Notes: a model not told the origin generated them from the sequence alone. A stretch of 49,169 nucleotides of DNA from Hyphomicrobiales bacterium (GCA_947447895.1 CANFLM010000012.1:1-49169), one strand, 5' to 3'. Positions 1 to 8,807 are shown, counted from the stretch's first letter. Numbers and translations: made by a program.

Positions 1-411
1 GGCTTGGGCGATGCACCGCAGATTTTTATCGGCGTGATGCTCGGTTATGTTGCGGTGGTGGTCAACACTTTGAACGGTCTGGACCGCGTGCCGCGCGTTC
101 TGCTCAAAACCGCACGGGTTCATGGCATGAATCCGATGGAAACCGCCCTCAAGATCACACTGCCTTCTGCAGCTCCCTATATTCTTACAGGTGCCAAATT
201 TGCAGTGGCCTATTCGCTGATCGGGGTGATCGGGGCTGAATTCATCATGTCGACCGGCGGAATGGGTTACGAGATCAGCTTTGCCTATAATAATTTCGAC
301 AATGCCACGATGTATCCGCTGATCATCCTGATTTTATCCGCCTCCATCAGCATCAATATGGTGATTTCACGCTGGGAAAAATCCCTGCTCAAACGGCGGG
401 GGCTGCAATGA
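1..411 (+). CDS. ABC transporter permease, 5' truncated by window edge
   Basis: This is the C-terminal part of an inner-membrane permease of the binding-protein-dependent family (SsuC/TauC/ThiX-like). The reading frame is open from base 1, so the true start lies upstream and the TTG at 4 is not a credible start. About 136 residues are visible. They include the cytoplasmic EAA loop (KTARVHGMNPMETALKITLP), which contacts the ATPase, followed by two hydrophobic segments. The stop overlaps the next permease start by 4 nt (ATGA), so the two are translationally coupled and probably form a heterodimeric channel. The ATPase and the solute-binding protein are presumably upstream, outside the window. 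The substrate cannot be read from the sequence; this family imports aromatic sulfonates, taurine, nitrate or thiamine precursors. Confidence 0.85.
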   Translation, partial: GLGDAPQIFIGVMLGYVAVVVNTLNGLDRVPRVLLKTARVHGMNPMETALKITLPSAAPYILTGAKFAVAYSLIGVIGAEFIMSTGGMGYEISFAYNNFDNATMYPLIILILSASISINMVISRWEKSLLKRRGLQ

Positions 412-1157
412 GCCCGTCAAGCCGCCGTCTGGCCGTCAATATGGGCTGGTTGACACTGGCTGTTCTCGCCCTCTGGCAGGGGCTCTACCTTGTGATCGGC
501 GATATTGCCTTGCGATCGCCTGTGGCCACATTGCAATTTACCGCCAAATTCGTGTCGACCGCCCAATTTGCCACCCATCTCACCGAGACATCAAAAGCCT
601 TTGTGCTGGCTTTGACCATTGCCGTGGTTGCGGGGTTGGCTATCGGATTTCTGTTGGGTCTCAAACGGTTTGCCAGCGATGTGTTCGAACCCTTCCTGAT
701 AGCCATCTATTCCGTGCCGAAAATTACACTCTATCCGATCCTGCTGCTGGTCTTCGGTCTGGGCCTGTCGGCAAAAGTGGCTTTCGGAGCCATTCACGGC
801 ATTATTCCGATCGCACTGTTCACGCTGAACGCCGTGCGCAATGTCAAACCGGTTCTCTTGAAAACCGCGCGTGTTATGGGTCTTTCGACAGCAGCAACCA
901 TCCGGACGGTGATTTTTCCCTCCGCTTTGCCCGAAATCTTTGCCGGGATCAGAATCGGCTTTTCGCTGACGCTGATCGGCACCTTGCTGGGTGAAATGTT
1001 CGCCTCCCAGCGCGGGCTCGGCTTTTTGCTGATGAATGCCATCGGGCTGCACAATGTCGATGTGATCGTGATGCTGACCTTCCTGCTGACCGGTTTTGCG
1101 GGCCTTGCAGGCATTATGCTGTTGCTCGTCAATCGCCGCATTACGGCCCAAACTTGA
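408..1157 (+). CDS. ABC transporter permease (SsuC/ThiX-like family)
   Basis: This is a complete 249-residue inner-membrane permease, the second of a tandem pair. It has about six hydrophobic segments: residues 10-30, 65-85, 95-120, 125-145, 185-205 and 220-240 roughly. The EAA loop (KTARVMGLSTAATIRTVIFP) lies near residue 150-175 and is clearly related to the loop of the preceding gene, so the pair arose by duplication. The ATG at 408 overlaps the upstream stop by 4 nt. It ends the operon: a hairpin with a short U-rich tail overlaps its stop codon. The substrate is unknown. A two-permease arrangement without a fused ATPase fits a nutrient importer rather than an exporter. Confidence 0.85.
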   Translation: MSPSSRRLAVNMGWLTLAVLALWQGLYLVIGDIALRSPVATLQFTAKFVSTAQFATHLTETSKAFVLALTIAVVAGLAIGFLLGLKRFASDVFEPFLIAIYSVPKITLYPILLLVFGLGLSAKVAFGAIHGIIPIALFTLNAVRNVKPVLLKTARVMGLSTAATIRTVIFPSALPEIFAGIRIGFSLTLIGTLLGEMFASQRGLGFLLMNAIGLHNVDVIVMLTFLLTGFAGLAGIMLLLVNRRITAQT

Positions 1158-1178
1158 GTTTTTGGGCTCTATTTTGTG
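1146..1178 (+). terminator. Probable intrinsic terminator of the ABC transporter operon
   Basis: The arms GCCCAAA (1146-1152) and TTTGGGC (1161-1167) form a 7-bp stem, followed by a T-rich stretch (TCTATTTTG). The permease stop codon TGA (1155-1157) lies in the loop. The stem is short, so confidence is moderate. Confidence 0.5.
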
Positions 1179-1297
1179 AAAATTGACACTGTCTGCGGTT
1201 TTTTCCAGCCATGGGCATTAACAATAAGTGAAAGGCCTCCGGCGTTAAGCTCTCTTTAAGGTTGTCAGACGGGGCAATCCGCGTTAGCTTTTCGTTA

Positions 1298-2407
1298 ATG
1301 AATAGTCGCAAAGCCTTTCTCTTGTCCGGATCCATTGCCGCTGCAGCAGCGGCGTCGCATCCTTTTGTGCGCGGTTTGGCCGTGAGCCTGATCGGTCTTT
1401 GTGTGGCCCAGTGCATGCCAGAAGCCAAGCTGACACCGGTATTGTCCGAGGTCGTGGCACCGTCATCCACCAAGGCCGAGCCAGACGCATTGCCCAAGGG
1501 CATCGGTTACGACAAGACCGGCAAACCCTATACTGTGGCCGGCAGACTCTATGTGCCCCGAGAGGAAAAGGGCTATTCGGCAACGGGTCTGGCCTCCTGG
1601 TATGGTCCGAGCTTCCATGGCAGAGAGACGGCCAATGGCGAGGTCTTCGACCGCAATTCGGTGTCGATTGCGCATCCCACCATGCCCTTGCCCAGCTATG
1701 TGCGCGTCACCAATGTGCTGAATGGTCGCTCGATTATTGCGCGCGCCAATGATCGCGGACCTTTCCATGGCAACCGTCTGGTTGATGTATCCGAACAGGT
1801 CGCCATCGGTCTGAATTTCAAACATCTTGGCACGGCACGCTTGAAGGTTGACTATATCGGTCGTGCGCCGGTGTCGACCGACGATACAGCGATGCTGATG
1901 GCCTCGTTGCGCACCGACGGATCACCGGCCCAACTGGGTCGGGCAGGGGCCTCTTCCGTTGTCGCCGCGGCCAAAGCCACTCCGGCGCAGCCCCAACCTG
2001 CTTTGCGCAAGGACACCGAAGAAGCGGCAGCACCGGTCTCGCAACCCACCAGCCAGTTTGTGGCGGGCGAAGCGGGCCTGCCTTTGCCGCCCGTTCGTCC
2101 ATTCACAATCGGCGATAGCGGTTTCCGTCCCCAATTTGCGGCTTTGAACAGCCCTAAAGCGTCTCCTCTTCTCAAGGAACCTGTTGAAGGTGAAATCACC
2201 CAGCCTGCAGCACCGCTCGTTGCAGCCGTTCCTTTGCCACCTGTTCGTCCCGATCAATTCCCGGCGACCGAAGATGCTGTCGTGACAGAGAAGCCAGGTG
2301 CATCAGCCAAAGCGGTAACACCTGTTGTAACAACTCCTGTTGCTATCCCTGCCAATGGTTTTGTGCCGGTCACCGCTCCGGTCCAGCGGTGGAACAAAGG
2401 GGCCTAA
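1298..2407 (+). CDS. rlpA: RlpA-like septal ring lytic transglycosylase
   Basis: This predicted envelope protein has 369 residues from the ATG at 1298. An in-frame TTG at 1262 would add 12 residues and looks less likely. A hydrophobic N-terminus (about residues 5-35) ends in VAQC, a poor lipobox, so it may be a lipoprotein or a secreted protein. The double-psi beta-barrel of RlpA spans roughly residues 105-195 (GLASWYGPSFHGRETANGE, then ANDRGPFHGNRLVDVS with the conserved Asp). RlpA family enzymes cleave denuded glycan strands at the septum. The C-terminal half is low-complexity and Ala/Pro-rich, with two LPPVRP repeats. I see no SPOR domain, which many RlpA proteins carry for septal targeting. 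It is followed by tmk rather than the D-Ala-D-Ala carboxypeptidase gene I would expect here in relatives. Confidence 0.85.
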   Translation: MNSRKAFLLSGSIAAAAAASHPFVRGLAVSLIGLCVAQCMPEAKLTPVLSEVVAPSSTKAEPDALPKGIGYDKTGKPYTVAGRLYVPREEKGYSATGLASWYGPSFHGRETANGEVFDRNSVSIAHPTMPLPSYVRVTNVLNGRSIIARANDRGPFHGNRLVDVSEQVAIGLNFKHLGTARLKVDYIGRAPVSTDDTAMLMASLRTDGSPAQLGRAGASSVVAAAKATPAQPQPALRKDTEEAAAPVSQPTSQFVAGEAGLPLPPVRPFTIGDSGFRPQFAALNSPKASPLLKEPVEGEITQPAAPLVAAVPLPPVRPDQFPATEDAVVTEKPGASAKAVTPVVTTPVAIPANGFVPVTAPVQRWNKGA

Positions 2408-2517
2408 GCCCTTCTTTCCCAGTTTTTTTTACGTGTTGATCGGTTGATATGATTGCCATGCCGGCTGAATGAAGGCATGGTCACGCTTCAATGATTTGCA
2501 GGGATTGAAGTGTTTCG

Positions 2518-3189
2518 ATGAAAGCCAGTTCACATTCACGCTCACGGGGGATGTTTATCACCTTTGAGGGAGGTGAAGGTTCCGGCAAATCCACCCAATG
2601 CAAACGCCTGCTGGCAAGATTATCCGCCTTGCGCATCAACGCTGTGGCCACCCGTGAACCGGGCGGATCGCCCGGTGCGGAACGGATCCGGCAACTCCTG
2701 CTCGATCACGGCAACGAACGCTTCACCGCTTTGGCGGAAGTGATGCTGTTTTATGCCGCGCGCAGCGAGCATCTGGAAAAGCTGATCCGTCCCACGCTGG
2801 CCCGCGGGGATTGGGTTGTTTGTGACCGTTTCTCGGATTCAACCCGCGCCTATCAAGGTCTTGACGGCCGCGTCAAGGAATCCGATCTGGATATGATGGA
2901 CCAGTTTGTTGTCCGCGACACCAGGCCCGATCTGACCTTCCTGCTCGATTTGCCCGCGGCCGAAGGGCTGAAACGTGCCGCCAAACGCCGTGGCGACGGC
3001 GCGGTCGATCCCTTCGAGAACCAATCTCTGGGCTATCATGTCGGCTTGCGCGGCAAATTCCGCGCTTTGGCAGGGGCCGAGCCGGACCGTTGGGTGATCA
3101 TCGATGCCACAGAGACCATGGACCAGATCGAGGAAGCCATCTGGCAGGTGGTGATTGACCGGTTCAAGGCTCGCAAGGGGCAGGTGTGA
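2518..3189 (+). CDS. tmk: Thymidylate kinase
   Basis: The enzyme phosphorylates dTMP to dTDP with ATP, an essential step of dTTP synthesis in the cytoplasm. It has 223 residues, slightly longer than the usual 205-215. The P-loop GEGSGKST is at about residues 18-25, the DR(Y/F) motif (CDRFSDSTRAYQG) at about 102-114, and an Arg-rich LID region (KRAAKRRGD) at about 155. The ATG at 2518 is used here. An alternative ATG at 2551 (MFITFEGGEG) would give the usual family length but has only a G-run directly against it. The stop overlaps the holB start, so dNTP supply and a clamp-loader subunit are translationally coupled, a common alphaproteobacterial arrangement. Confidence 0.95.
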   Translation: MKASSHSRSRGMFITFEGGEGSGKSTQCKRLLARLSALRINAVATREPGGSPGAERIRQLLLDHGNERFTALAEVMLFYAARSEHLEKLIRPTLARGDWVVCDRFSDSTRAYQGLDGRVKESDLDMMDQFVVRDTRPDLTFLLDLPAAEGLKRAAKRRGDGAVDPFENQSLGYHVGLRGKFRALAGAEPDRWVIIDATETMDQIEEAIWQVVIDRFKARKGQV

Positions 3190-4247
3190 TGCTACCGCTT
3201 GATCCGACGACCGATGATCGTCTGCCCAATGCCCCGCATCCGCGGGAATCTCGTCTCATGCTGGGAGCCGAAAAGGCTGAACTGAGCTTTCTGGAGGCCT
3301 ATAACAGCGGCCGTATGCACCATGCGTGGATTTTGTCGGGTCCCGAAGGGATCGGCAAAGCCACATTCGCCTATCGTGCTGCCCGTTTTCTGCTTTCGCG
3401 TCCGCAAGGTCAGACGATCCAGCCTGCCGCTACGCTGGATGTTCCGGCTGATGCCCCTGCCGCAAGACAGGTATTGGCGCTGTCGCATCCCGATCTGTTC
3501 GTGTTGCGGCGTCAGGCCGAAAGCGAAAAGAAACCCGTTCCCTCCATCATCAATGTCTCGCTGGCGCGCGATGCCATGCGGGTGTTTGCCTCGACATCGG
3601 GATCCGATGGCTGGCGAGTGATGATTATCGACCGGGCCGATGAACTCAACTCCAGCAGCTCCAACGCCTTGCTCAAAACCATCGAGGAGCCGCCTCCGCG
3701 GTCGGTCGTCCTGATGGTCACCCAAGCGGTCGGGCGGCTGTTGCCGACCATCCGCTCGCGGTGTCGGGTCCTGCCGTTTCTGCCATTGCAGAACAAGGAC
3801 ATCGAAGAGATCCTGCACCAATCCGGCCAGGCACCCGACGCGGCAATCAACCGCCAGGCAGCACAGACGGCCCAAGGATCGGCCCGATTGGCCTTCCAGC
3901 GGCTCAACGACCGGACTTTGGCGGTGGGAGAGCATGTGCGCGCCTTGTTGGCGGATTTGCCCCATTACAATCATGCCGATGTGATGTCGATGTCCGATGC
4001 CTTTGGCCGCAAAGAGGGGCGGGCCGATTTCGAGATCATGCGCGATACCGTGTTTGACTGGTTGAGCGAACAGATCCGCCAGCGGGCCGGCGAGGGGCCG
4101 CGCTCCCTTGCGCCTTTTGCCGAGGTATGGGAAAAGACCGACCGCGCCATGCGCGAGGTCGATGCTTATAATCTGGATCGACGGGCATTTGCCCTGACCC
4201 TATTTGTCGATCTGGCTGCCGCCATGCGTCGTTCGCTGGCAGCCTGA
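3189..4247 (+). CDS. holB: DNA polymerase III subunit delta'
   Basis: This is a clamp-loader subunit of the replicative polymerase. The protein has 352 residues from the ATG at 3189, which shares one base with the tmk TGA; an in-frame GTG at 3186 is the alternative. An AAA+ fold is visible: a Walker A-like SGPEGIGKAT near residue 48, a Walker B-like region MIIDRADELN near 145 followed by SSSSNALLKTIEEPP, and the SRC motif (TIRSRCRVL) near 190. The SRC motif carries the arginine finger that acts on a neighbouring subunit. The C-terminal helical domain follows. The gene is the second in the run tmk-holB-metG-tatD-MBL. Confidence 0.93.
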   Translation: MLPLDPTTDDRLPNAPHPRESRLMLGAEKAELSFLEAYNSGRMHHAWILSGPEGIGKATFAYRAARFLLSRPQGQTIQPAATLDVPADAPAARQVLALSHPDLFVLRRQAESEKKPVPSIINVSLARDAMRVFASTSGSDGWRVMIIDRADELNSSSSNALLKTIEEPPPRSVVLMVTQAVGRLLPTIRSRCRVLPFLPLQNKDIEEILHQSGQAPDAAINRQAAQTAQGSARLAFQRLNDRTLAVGEHVRALLADLPHYNHADVMSMSDAFGRKEGRADFEIMRDTVFDWLSEQIRQRAGEGPRSLAPFAEVWEKTDRAMREVDAYNLDRRAFALTLFVDLAAAMRRSLAA

Positions 4248-4274
4248 TCGGATGAAGGACAGCACGAGGTGGGT

Positions 4275-5843
4275 ATGAGCACGAAGCCGCAATTTTATCT
4301 GACCACGGCCATTTCCTATCCGAACGGTGCCCCTCATATCGGCCATGCCTATGAGTTGATCGCCTCGGATGCGATTGCGCGGTTCAAGCGTCTGGACGGC
4401 TATGACGTATTCTTTTTGACTGGCACGGACGAGCACGGCCAGAAAATGCTGCAAACGGCCCAGAAAGAAGGCATTGAAGTCCGCGAACTGGCCGATCGCA
4501 ATGCTGCCAATTTCAAAAGCATGGCCACGGCACTCAATGCTTCCAATGACGATTTCATCCGCACCACCGAGGAGCGGCACAGATTGTCGTGTCAGGCGAT
4601 CTGGAAACGGATGGAGGAGGCAGGCGACATCTATCTGGCCACTTATGCCGGGTGGTATTCGGTGCGCGATGAAGCCTATTACACGGAAGCCGAAACCACT
4701 GTTGGCACCGATCATGTGCGCCGTGGCCCGCAAGGCACGCCGGTGGAATGGGTCGAGGAGGAAAGCTATTTCTTCCGCCTGTCACGGTTTGAGCAGCCTT
4801 TGCTGAAGCACTATCAGGACCATCCCGATTTTATCGGCCCTGACGAACGGCGCAATGAAATCACCAGTTTCGTGAAATCGGGTCTCAAGGACCTCTCGGT
4901 CAGCCGCACGGCGTTTGATTGGGGTATTCCGGTGCCGGGCAACCCCAAACATGTGATGTATGTCTGGGTCGATGCGCTGACCAACTATCTGACCGCCACC
5001 GGCTTTCCCGATGAACAGGCCGAACGCCAGCATTTCTGGCCCGCCAATGTGCATATTATCGGCAAGGATATTGTGCGGTTCCACACCGTTTATTGGCCGG
5101 CTTTTCTGCTGTCAGCCGGTTTGCCATTACCGCAACGGGTTTTTGGCCATGGTTTCCTGTTCAACCGCGGCGAGAAAATGTCGAAATCGGTGGGCAATGT
5201 GATTGATCCTTTCGCGCTGGCCTCACATTACGGTGTCGACCAGCTCCGCTATTTCTTCCTGCGTGAGGTGCCGTTCGGACAGGATGGCAATTATTCGCAT
5301 GAGGCCATCGTCACCCGCATCAATGCCGATCTGGCCAATGATCTGGGCAATCTGGCCCAGCGTTCGCTGTCGATGATTGCCAAAAATCTCGAAGGCAAGG
5401 CTCCGCAACTGCAGAATTTGCTGCCGCAGGATGAAGCCATTCTGGCTCTGGCCGATGCACTGCCTGAAAAATGCCGGCATCTGATGCAGAATTTCGCACT
5501 CCACCAGATTTTGGCTGAAATCTGGCGCGTGGTGGCCGAAGCCAACCGCTATTTCGCAACCGAAGAGCCATGGATTATCCGCAAGACTGATCAGGCACGG
5601 TTCGAGGTGATCTTGGCGGTGACCAGCGAGGTCTTGCGTGCCGTGGCGATCATGGCCCAACCGGTGATGCCGGTGGCTTGCGCCAAATTGCTCGATCTGC
5701 TCGGCGTGCCTGACACAAGCCGTGATTTCAGCCATGTCGGTGTCAAGGGACGGCTGGACGGCGGGCGCATGTTGCCTGCGCCATCCGGCCTGTTCCCCCG
5801 CTATGTCGAAGAAGACACTTCTGCACAGGACACCACAGCCTGA
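4275..5843 (+). CDS. metG: Methionyl-tRNA synthetase
   Basis: The enzyme charges tRNA-Met for initiation and elongation. It has 522 residues from the ATG at 4275; an upstream in-frame GTG at 4269 would add two residues. It is a class I synthetase: the HIGH signature appears as PHIGHAYE at about residues 20-27, and KMSKS as [10 protein letters not shown] at about 300. It is the short form, without the C-terminal EMAP/tRNA-binding extension, and I see no Cys4 zinc knuckle in the insertion. This matches the compact type common in alphaproteobacteria. The stop shares one base with the tatD start. Confidence 0.96.
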   Translation: MSTKPQFYLTTAISYPNGAPHIGHAYELIASDAIARFKRLDGYDVFFLTGTDEHGQKMLQTAQKEGIEVRELADRNAANFKSMATALNASNDDFIRTTEERHRLSCQAIWKRMEEAGDIYLATYAGWYSVRDEAYYTEAETTVGTDHVRRGPQGTPVEWVEEESYFFRLSRFEQPLLKHYQDHPDFIGPDERRNEITSFVKSGLKDLSVSRTAFDWGIPVPGNPKHVMYVWVDALTNYLTATGFPDEQAERQHFWPANVHIIGKDIVRFHTVYWPAFLLSAGLPLPQRVFGHGFLFNRGEKMSKSVGNVIDPFALASHYGVDQLRYFFLREVPFGQDGNYSHEAIVTRINADLANDLGNLAQRSLSMIAKNLEGKAPQLQNLLPQDEAILALADALPEKCRHLMQNFALHQILAEIWRVVAEANRYFATEEPWIIRKTDQARFEVILAVTSEVLRAVAIMAQPVMPVACAKLLDLLGVPDTSRDFSHVGVKGRLDGGRMLPAPSGLFPRYVEEDTSAQDTTA

Positions 5844-6625
5844 TGCTTGTCGACAGCCATTGCCATCTCGATTTTCCCGAACTGGAAGAAGATCGTGCCG
5901 GTGTGCTCGCCCGCGCCAAAGCGGCGGGTGTGACCAGCATGGTCACCATTTCCACCCGTGTTGCCAAATTCGCCACCTATGCGGCTATTGCCGAGAGTGA
6001 TCCTGATATCTGGTGCACGGTCGGCACCCATCCGCTCGGCGTGTTTGAAGAACCGGATGTGCCGCTTGAGCGATTGCTTGATCTGTCGTCGCATCCAAAA
6101 TGCGTCGGGATCGGCGAGGCGGGGCTGGATTATCATTATGACACCGCCCCCCGCGATGTGGCGGAACGTGTGTTCCGCACCCATATCGAAGCCGCACGGT
6201 TGACCAAACTGCCATTGGTGATCCATGCGCGCGATTGCGATGACGATATGATCCGCATTTTGTCGGATGAAATGGGGAAGGGGGCATTTCCGGCCCTGCT
6301 CCATTGTTTCTCGTCCGGTCCCAGGCTTGCCGAGATCGGGGTCGAACTGGGCTTGAGCGTTTCGTTTTCGGGGATTGTCACCTTCAAGAAATCCGATGAC
6401 ATCCGCGCCATAGCAAAACGGGTTCCGCTGGACCGTTTGCTGGTGGAAACCGATGCGCCGTTTCTGGCCCCGCAAAAGCACCGTGGCAAACGCAACGAGC
6501 CCTCATTCGTAACCGAGACAGCCGCCATGCTGGCCGATGTGCACGGTCTGACCTACGAGCAGATGGCCGCCATCACCACGGATAATTTTTTCTCCTTGTT
6601 TTCAAAGGCTGCGCGGCCGCAATGA
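5843..6625 (+). CDS. TatD family metal-dependent hydrolase (YcfH type)
   Basis: This 260-residue protein has a predicted TIM-barrel amidohydrolase fold. The N-terminal metal-binding HxH is in [13 protein letters not shown]. Further metal-ligand segments are GEAGLDYHYD (about residue 92-101), VIHARDCDDD and LLHCFSSGP (about 130-155), and the catalytic Asp is in LLVETDAPFLAPQ (about 205). TatD proteins are 3'-5' DNA/RNA exonucleases, but this housekeeping paralogue has no firmly assigned physiological role. It overlaps metG by one base upstream and the MBL gene by 4 nt (ATGA) downstream. A metG-tatD-MBL cluster is widespread in bacteria. Confidence 0.93.
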   Translation: MLVDSHCHLDFPELEEDRAGVLARAKAAGVTSMVTISTRVAKFATYAAIAESDPDIWCTVGTHPLGVFEEPDVPLERLLDLSSHPKCVGIGEAGLDYHYDTAPRDVAERVFRTHIEAARLTKLPLVIHARDCDDDMIRILSDEMGKGAFPALLHCFSSGPRLAEIGVELGLSVSFSGIVTFKKSDDIRAIAKRVPLDRLLVETDAPFLAPQKHRGKRNEPSFVTETAAMLADVHGLTYEQMAAITTDNFFSLFSKAARPQ

Positions 6626-7416
6626 CCGGAACAATCACCATTCTTGGTTGTGGATCTTCGGGTGGTGTGCCCAGGCTGGGCTTTGGTTGGGGCTCCTGCG
6701 ACCCGCAAGAGCTAAAAAATCGCCGCAGACGTTGTTCTATTCTGATCGATCGCGTTATTGACAACAAGAAAACCACAGCAATTATAGATACTTCTCCGGA
6801 TTTGCGAGAGCAACTTCTGAGCACGAATACAACACGTCTTGATGCTGTTTTGTTCACCCATGACCATGCCGACCATGTCCATGGCATTGACGATGTGCGC
6901 CCCTACGCACTGCTGCAACGCCAACGCCTGCCGGTTTACATGGATAAAGTAACAGCCAAAGGCATCAAAAAGCGCTTTTCCTATGTGTTCGAAACTGTGG
7001 AAGGCAGTGATTATCCCCCGATTGTCGAAGAATTTCCGATCGAGATCGGTCGTGAGATCGAGATTACAGGCGAGGGTGGATCGATCAATTTTCTGCCGTT
7101 TCTTCTCCAACATGGGCCTGTTCCGGCTTTGGGTTTTCGTATCAATAACGTGGCCTACACGCCTGATGTGAATGCCATTCCGGAACATAGCTTGCAGGTC
7201 TTGCACAATCTCGATGTCTGGATTGTCGACGCCTTGCGGATACCGCCACACCCGACCCATTTCTGTTTGGATGAAACACTGCACTGGATCGAACAACTAA
7301 AACCCAATCGCGCCGTGCTGACCAACATGCACACCGACATGGATTACGCGACGCTATGCAAACAATTGCCCGACCATATCCGTCCTGCCTATGACGGGAT
7401 GAAGATCGGGTTTTGA
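6622..7416 (+). CDS. PhnP-like metallo-beta-lactamase-fold phosphodiesterase
   Basis: This 264-residue protein is related to PhnP and the tRNase Z superfamily. The N-terminus ILGCGSSGGVPRLG is typical of the group. The zinc signature HxHxDH is FTHDHADHVHGID at about residues 77-89. A further conserved region is LQHGPVPALGFRI at about 155-167, and a late His is in NMHTDMDYATL. Relatives hydrolyse cyclic phosphate or phosphodiester bonds, but no phn genes are nearby, so the substrate is open. It overlaps tatD by 4 nt. Bases around 6700-6850 are more AT-rich than the flanks and use rarer codons. It is the last gene before the accessory patch. Confidence 0.85.
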   Translation: MTGTITILGCGSSGGVPRLGFGWGSCDPQELKNRRRRCSILIDRVIDNKKTTAIIDTSPDLREQLLSTNTTRLDAVLFTHDHADHVHGIDDVRPYALLQRQRLPVYMDKVTAKGIKKRFSYVFETVEGSDYPPIVEEFPIEIGREIEITGEGGSINFLPFLLQHGPVPALGFRINNVAYTPDVNAIPEHSLQVLHNLDVWIVDALRIPPHPTHFCLDETLHWIEQLKPNRAVLTNMHTDMDYATLCKQLPDHIRPAYDGMKIGF

Positions 7417-7635
7417 AGATTGAGGGACCCAGTCTATCTGTTGGCACCACATATCCAGAACATATTAAAGGCTCTTGATCTTGGGGCTTATAAATTAAGT
7501 TCCATAATATCTCTTATGCGACAACTGTGATGCAAAAAGCGACTTAAGTCTCTGATATTTCATAATAGCCTCTCCTGTTGATCAATGTATATGCTTCAAA
7601 CGGTCAGAAATTCGTAGCCCCGAGATGTGGGCGCG
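7417..7635. other. Intergenic boundary between core operon and accessory patch
   Basis: These 219 bp are noticeably more AT-rich than the flanks. I see no open frame, tRNA, att-like repeat or U-tailed hairpin here. It separates the + strand core operon from the convergent minus-strand orphan genes. Confidence 0.5.
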
Positions 7636-7648
7636 CTAACGCGCGCCC
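7629..7648. other. GC-rich perfect hairpin spanning an orphan gene's stop codon
   Basis: The arms GGGCGCGC (7629-7636) and GCGCGCCC (7641-7648) pair perfectly over 8 bp with a 4-nt loop TAAC. The minus-strand stop codon of the 138-aa gene (7636-7638) overlaps the loop. No U-tract follows on either strand, so it is not a classical intrinsic terminator. It could stabilise the mRNA 3' end or assist Rho-dependent termination. Confidence 0.55.
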
Positions 7649-8052
7649 TTGTAGTCGACACCTCCCTTGAGTTCGCGGTTGACAGTCTGGCAGACGCAGC
7701 GCGCCCCGAGAACCTTGCCCAGGACAGGCCCGGCCTCTTCGGCAATAGCGATCAGCTCCGCTCCCAGCTGCAGCAACAAATAGCCGGACGCACTGATCTG
7801 GTCGACATTGATCAGCGGCACCGTCAACCTGGCGCAGTTGCGGCCGCCCAGAAACCGGGAGTGATAATCGTCGGCCTGCATGTGGCGACGCAACACGACC
7901 AGTGACGGATCATCTTTCACGGCTTTGGCAAAAGCCCTGCCGTTTTTGAACTTGGCCTTGGCCTGTGACGGCGTCAGCCTGTTGGTATTCACGATTTTTG
8001 ACGGATCCCATTCGATCGTCGTCAATGTCCCTGTGTCGGTGATATTTTTCAT
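7636..8052 (-). CDS. Hypothetical protein (138 aa), accessory
   Basis: I do not recognise this protein. It starts with ATG, with TAGGAC about 7 nt upstream, so translation is credible. The sequence is soluble-looking: a polar N-terminal half with KFKNGRAFAKAVKDD and RRHMQADDYHSRFLG, a hydrophobic stretch (SGYLLLQLGAELIAIAEEAG, about residues 90-109), and a Cys-containing tail (GARCVCQTVNRE). There is no signal peptide and no known catalytic motif that I can see. It lies 8 nt after the stop of the upstream small membrane protein, and its ribosome-binding site overlaps that stop, so the two are probably co-translated. It is the distal gene of a patch headed by a truncated recombinase, so it is a likely cargo gene. 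Its stop codon is next to a strong hairpin. Confidence 0.6.
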   Translation of the reverse strand: MKNITDTGTLTTIEWDPSKIVNTNRLTPSQAKAKFKNGRAFAKAVKDDPSLVVLRRHMQADDYHSRFLGGRNCARLTVPLINVDQISASGYLLLQLGAELIAIAEEAGPVLGKVLGARCVCQTVNRELKGGVDYKGAR

Positions 8053-8060
8053 TGTGTGTC

Positions 8061-8324
8061 CTATTTGAAAATGAGCGGGCCATACATGAGGACGTTAACA
8101 ACAACGAACCACCCCAAAAAAACACAACAGGCAATTCTTGGACTACGGCCGGTCGTGGCTTCTGGATCCCGGCCTGCATCAATCTCTTTTAGATACCACA
8201 CGGCAGACGACTTATCAGCACAGTTGCGATGAGTACCTGAAGGTGTGATCGCAAAGATAAGATCTCCGACGATGGTAATACAGCCGATGCTTTTCCCCTT
8301 GTAATCAATTGGTTCAATATGCAT
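8061..8324 (-). CDS. Hypothetical small membrane protein (87 aa), accessory
   Basis: I do not recognise this protein. The start is placed at the ATG at 8324, which has GGAG 8 nt upstream; a TTG two codons earlier is also in frame. The N-terminal two thirds look soluble (IDYKGKSIGCITIVGDLIFAI). The C-terminus carries one strong transmembrane segment at about residues 67-84 (CCVFLGWFVVVNVLMYGPL), so it would be a tail-anchored inner-membrane protein. It lies 15 nt after the recombinase remnant and 8 nt before the 138-aa gene, all on the minus strand. A functional pairing with the 138-aa gene is suggested only by coupling. Confidence 0.55.
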   Translation of the reverse strand: MHIEPIDYKGKSIGCITIVGDLIFAITPSGTHRNCADKSSAVWYLKEIDAGRDPEATTGRSPRIACCVFLGWFVVVNVLMYGPLIFK

Positions 8325-8339
8325 TTTCAAATCTCCATC

Positions 8340-8807
8340 TTAAAAACGGGTTTCATAATTCCTTACAGTTGACGCATGCCACGCACCACCACGCGATGTC
8401 GGGACGCCCCGCGCATTGAGCGCCTCGGCGATTTCCCGATAGGTTGTCAGGCCCCGGCGGCGCAGATCCGCGATCAGGGGGCCGACATTGTCAGCCATCC
8501 TATCAGCGCCAGCAGCCGACACAATCCCCGCTGCCTTCGCACCGCGTTCAGGTGCAGGGCTGCCAAGCACCCCGCCCCGCGCCTGGACCCGTGCCAGCGC
8601 CGCCTTGGTGCGCTCGGAGATCAGCTCGCGCTCGTTCTCGGCCACCGCCGCCAGAATGTGGATCGTCATCTTGTTGGCGTGGGGGTTGTCGACGCAGACA
8701 AACGGCGTGCCTTCGTGCATGAGCTTGGCAACGAAATAGGCGTTGCGATACAGCCGGTCGAGCTTAGCGACGACCAAGGTCGCCTTGTGCTTCTTGCAGG
8801 CCGCCAA
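8340..8807 (-). pseudogene. Serine recombinase (resolvase family), 5' truncated
   Basis: About 155 residues match the middle and end of a serine site-specific recombinase. They show VVAKLDRLYRNAYFVAKLM, then DNPHANKMTIHILAAVAENERELISERTKAAL (the E-helix region), a linker, and a C-terminal recombinase/HTH segment (YREIAEALNARGVPTSRGGAW). The N-terminal ~70 residues, with the YxRVS motif and the catalytic serine, are missing. Reading upstream in the same frame gives unrelated residues and then a stop at about 8901-8903. The break coincides with a 19-bp tandem repeat, pointing to a deletion or rearrangement. Without the catalytic serine it should be inactive. Its presence shows that this patch was once mobile or beside a mobile element. 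Confidence 0.85.

Noticed and set aside
7417-7635. tRNA or attachment site at the left edge of the accessory patch
   Set aside because: No T-loop consensus, no cloverleaf arms and no matching direct repeat at the right edge could be found by eye.
7636-8324. Toxin-antitoxin pair
   Set aside because: Gene sizes and coupling would allow it, but neither protein shows a known toxin or antitoxin motif. Kept only as an open option in the cassette finding.
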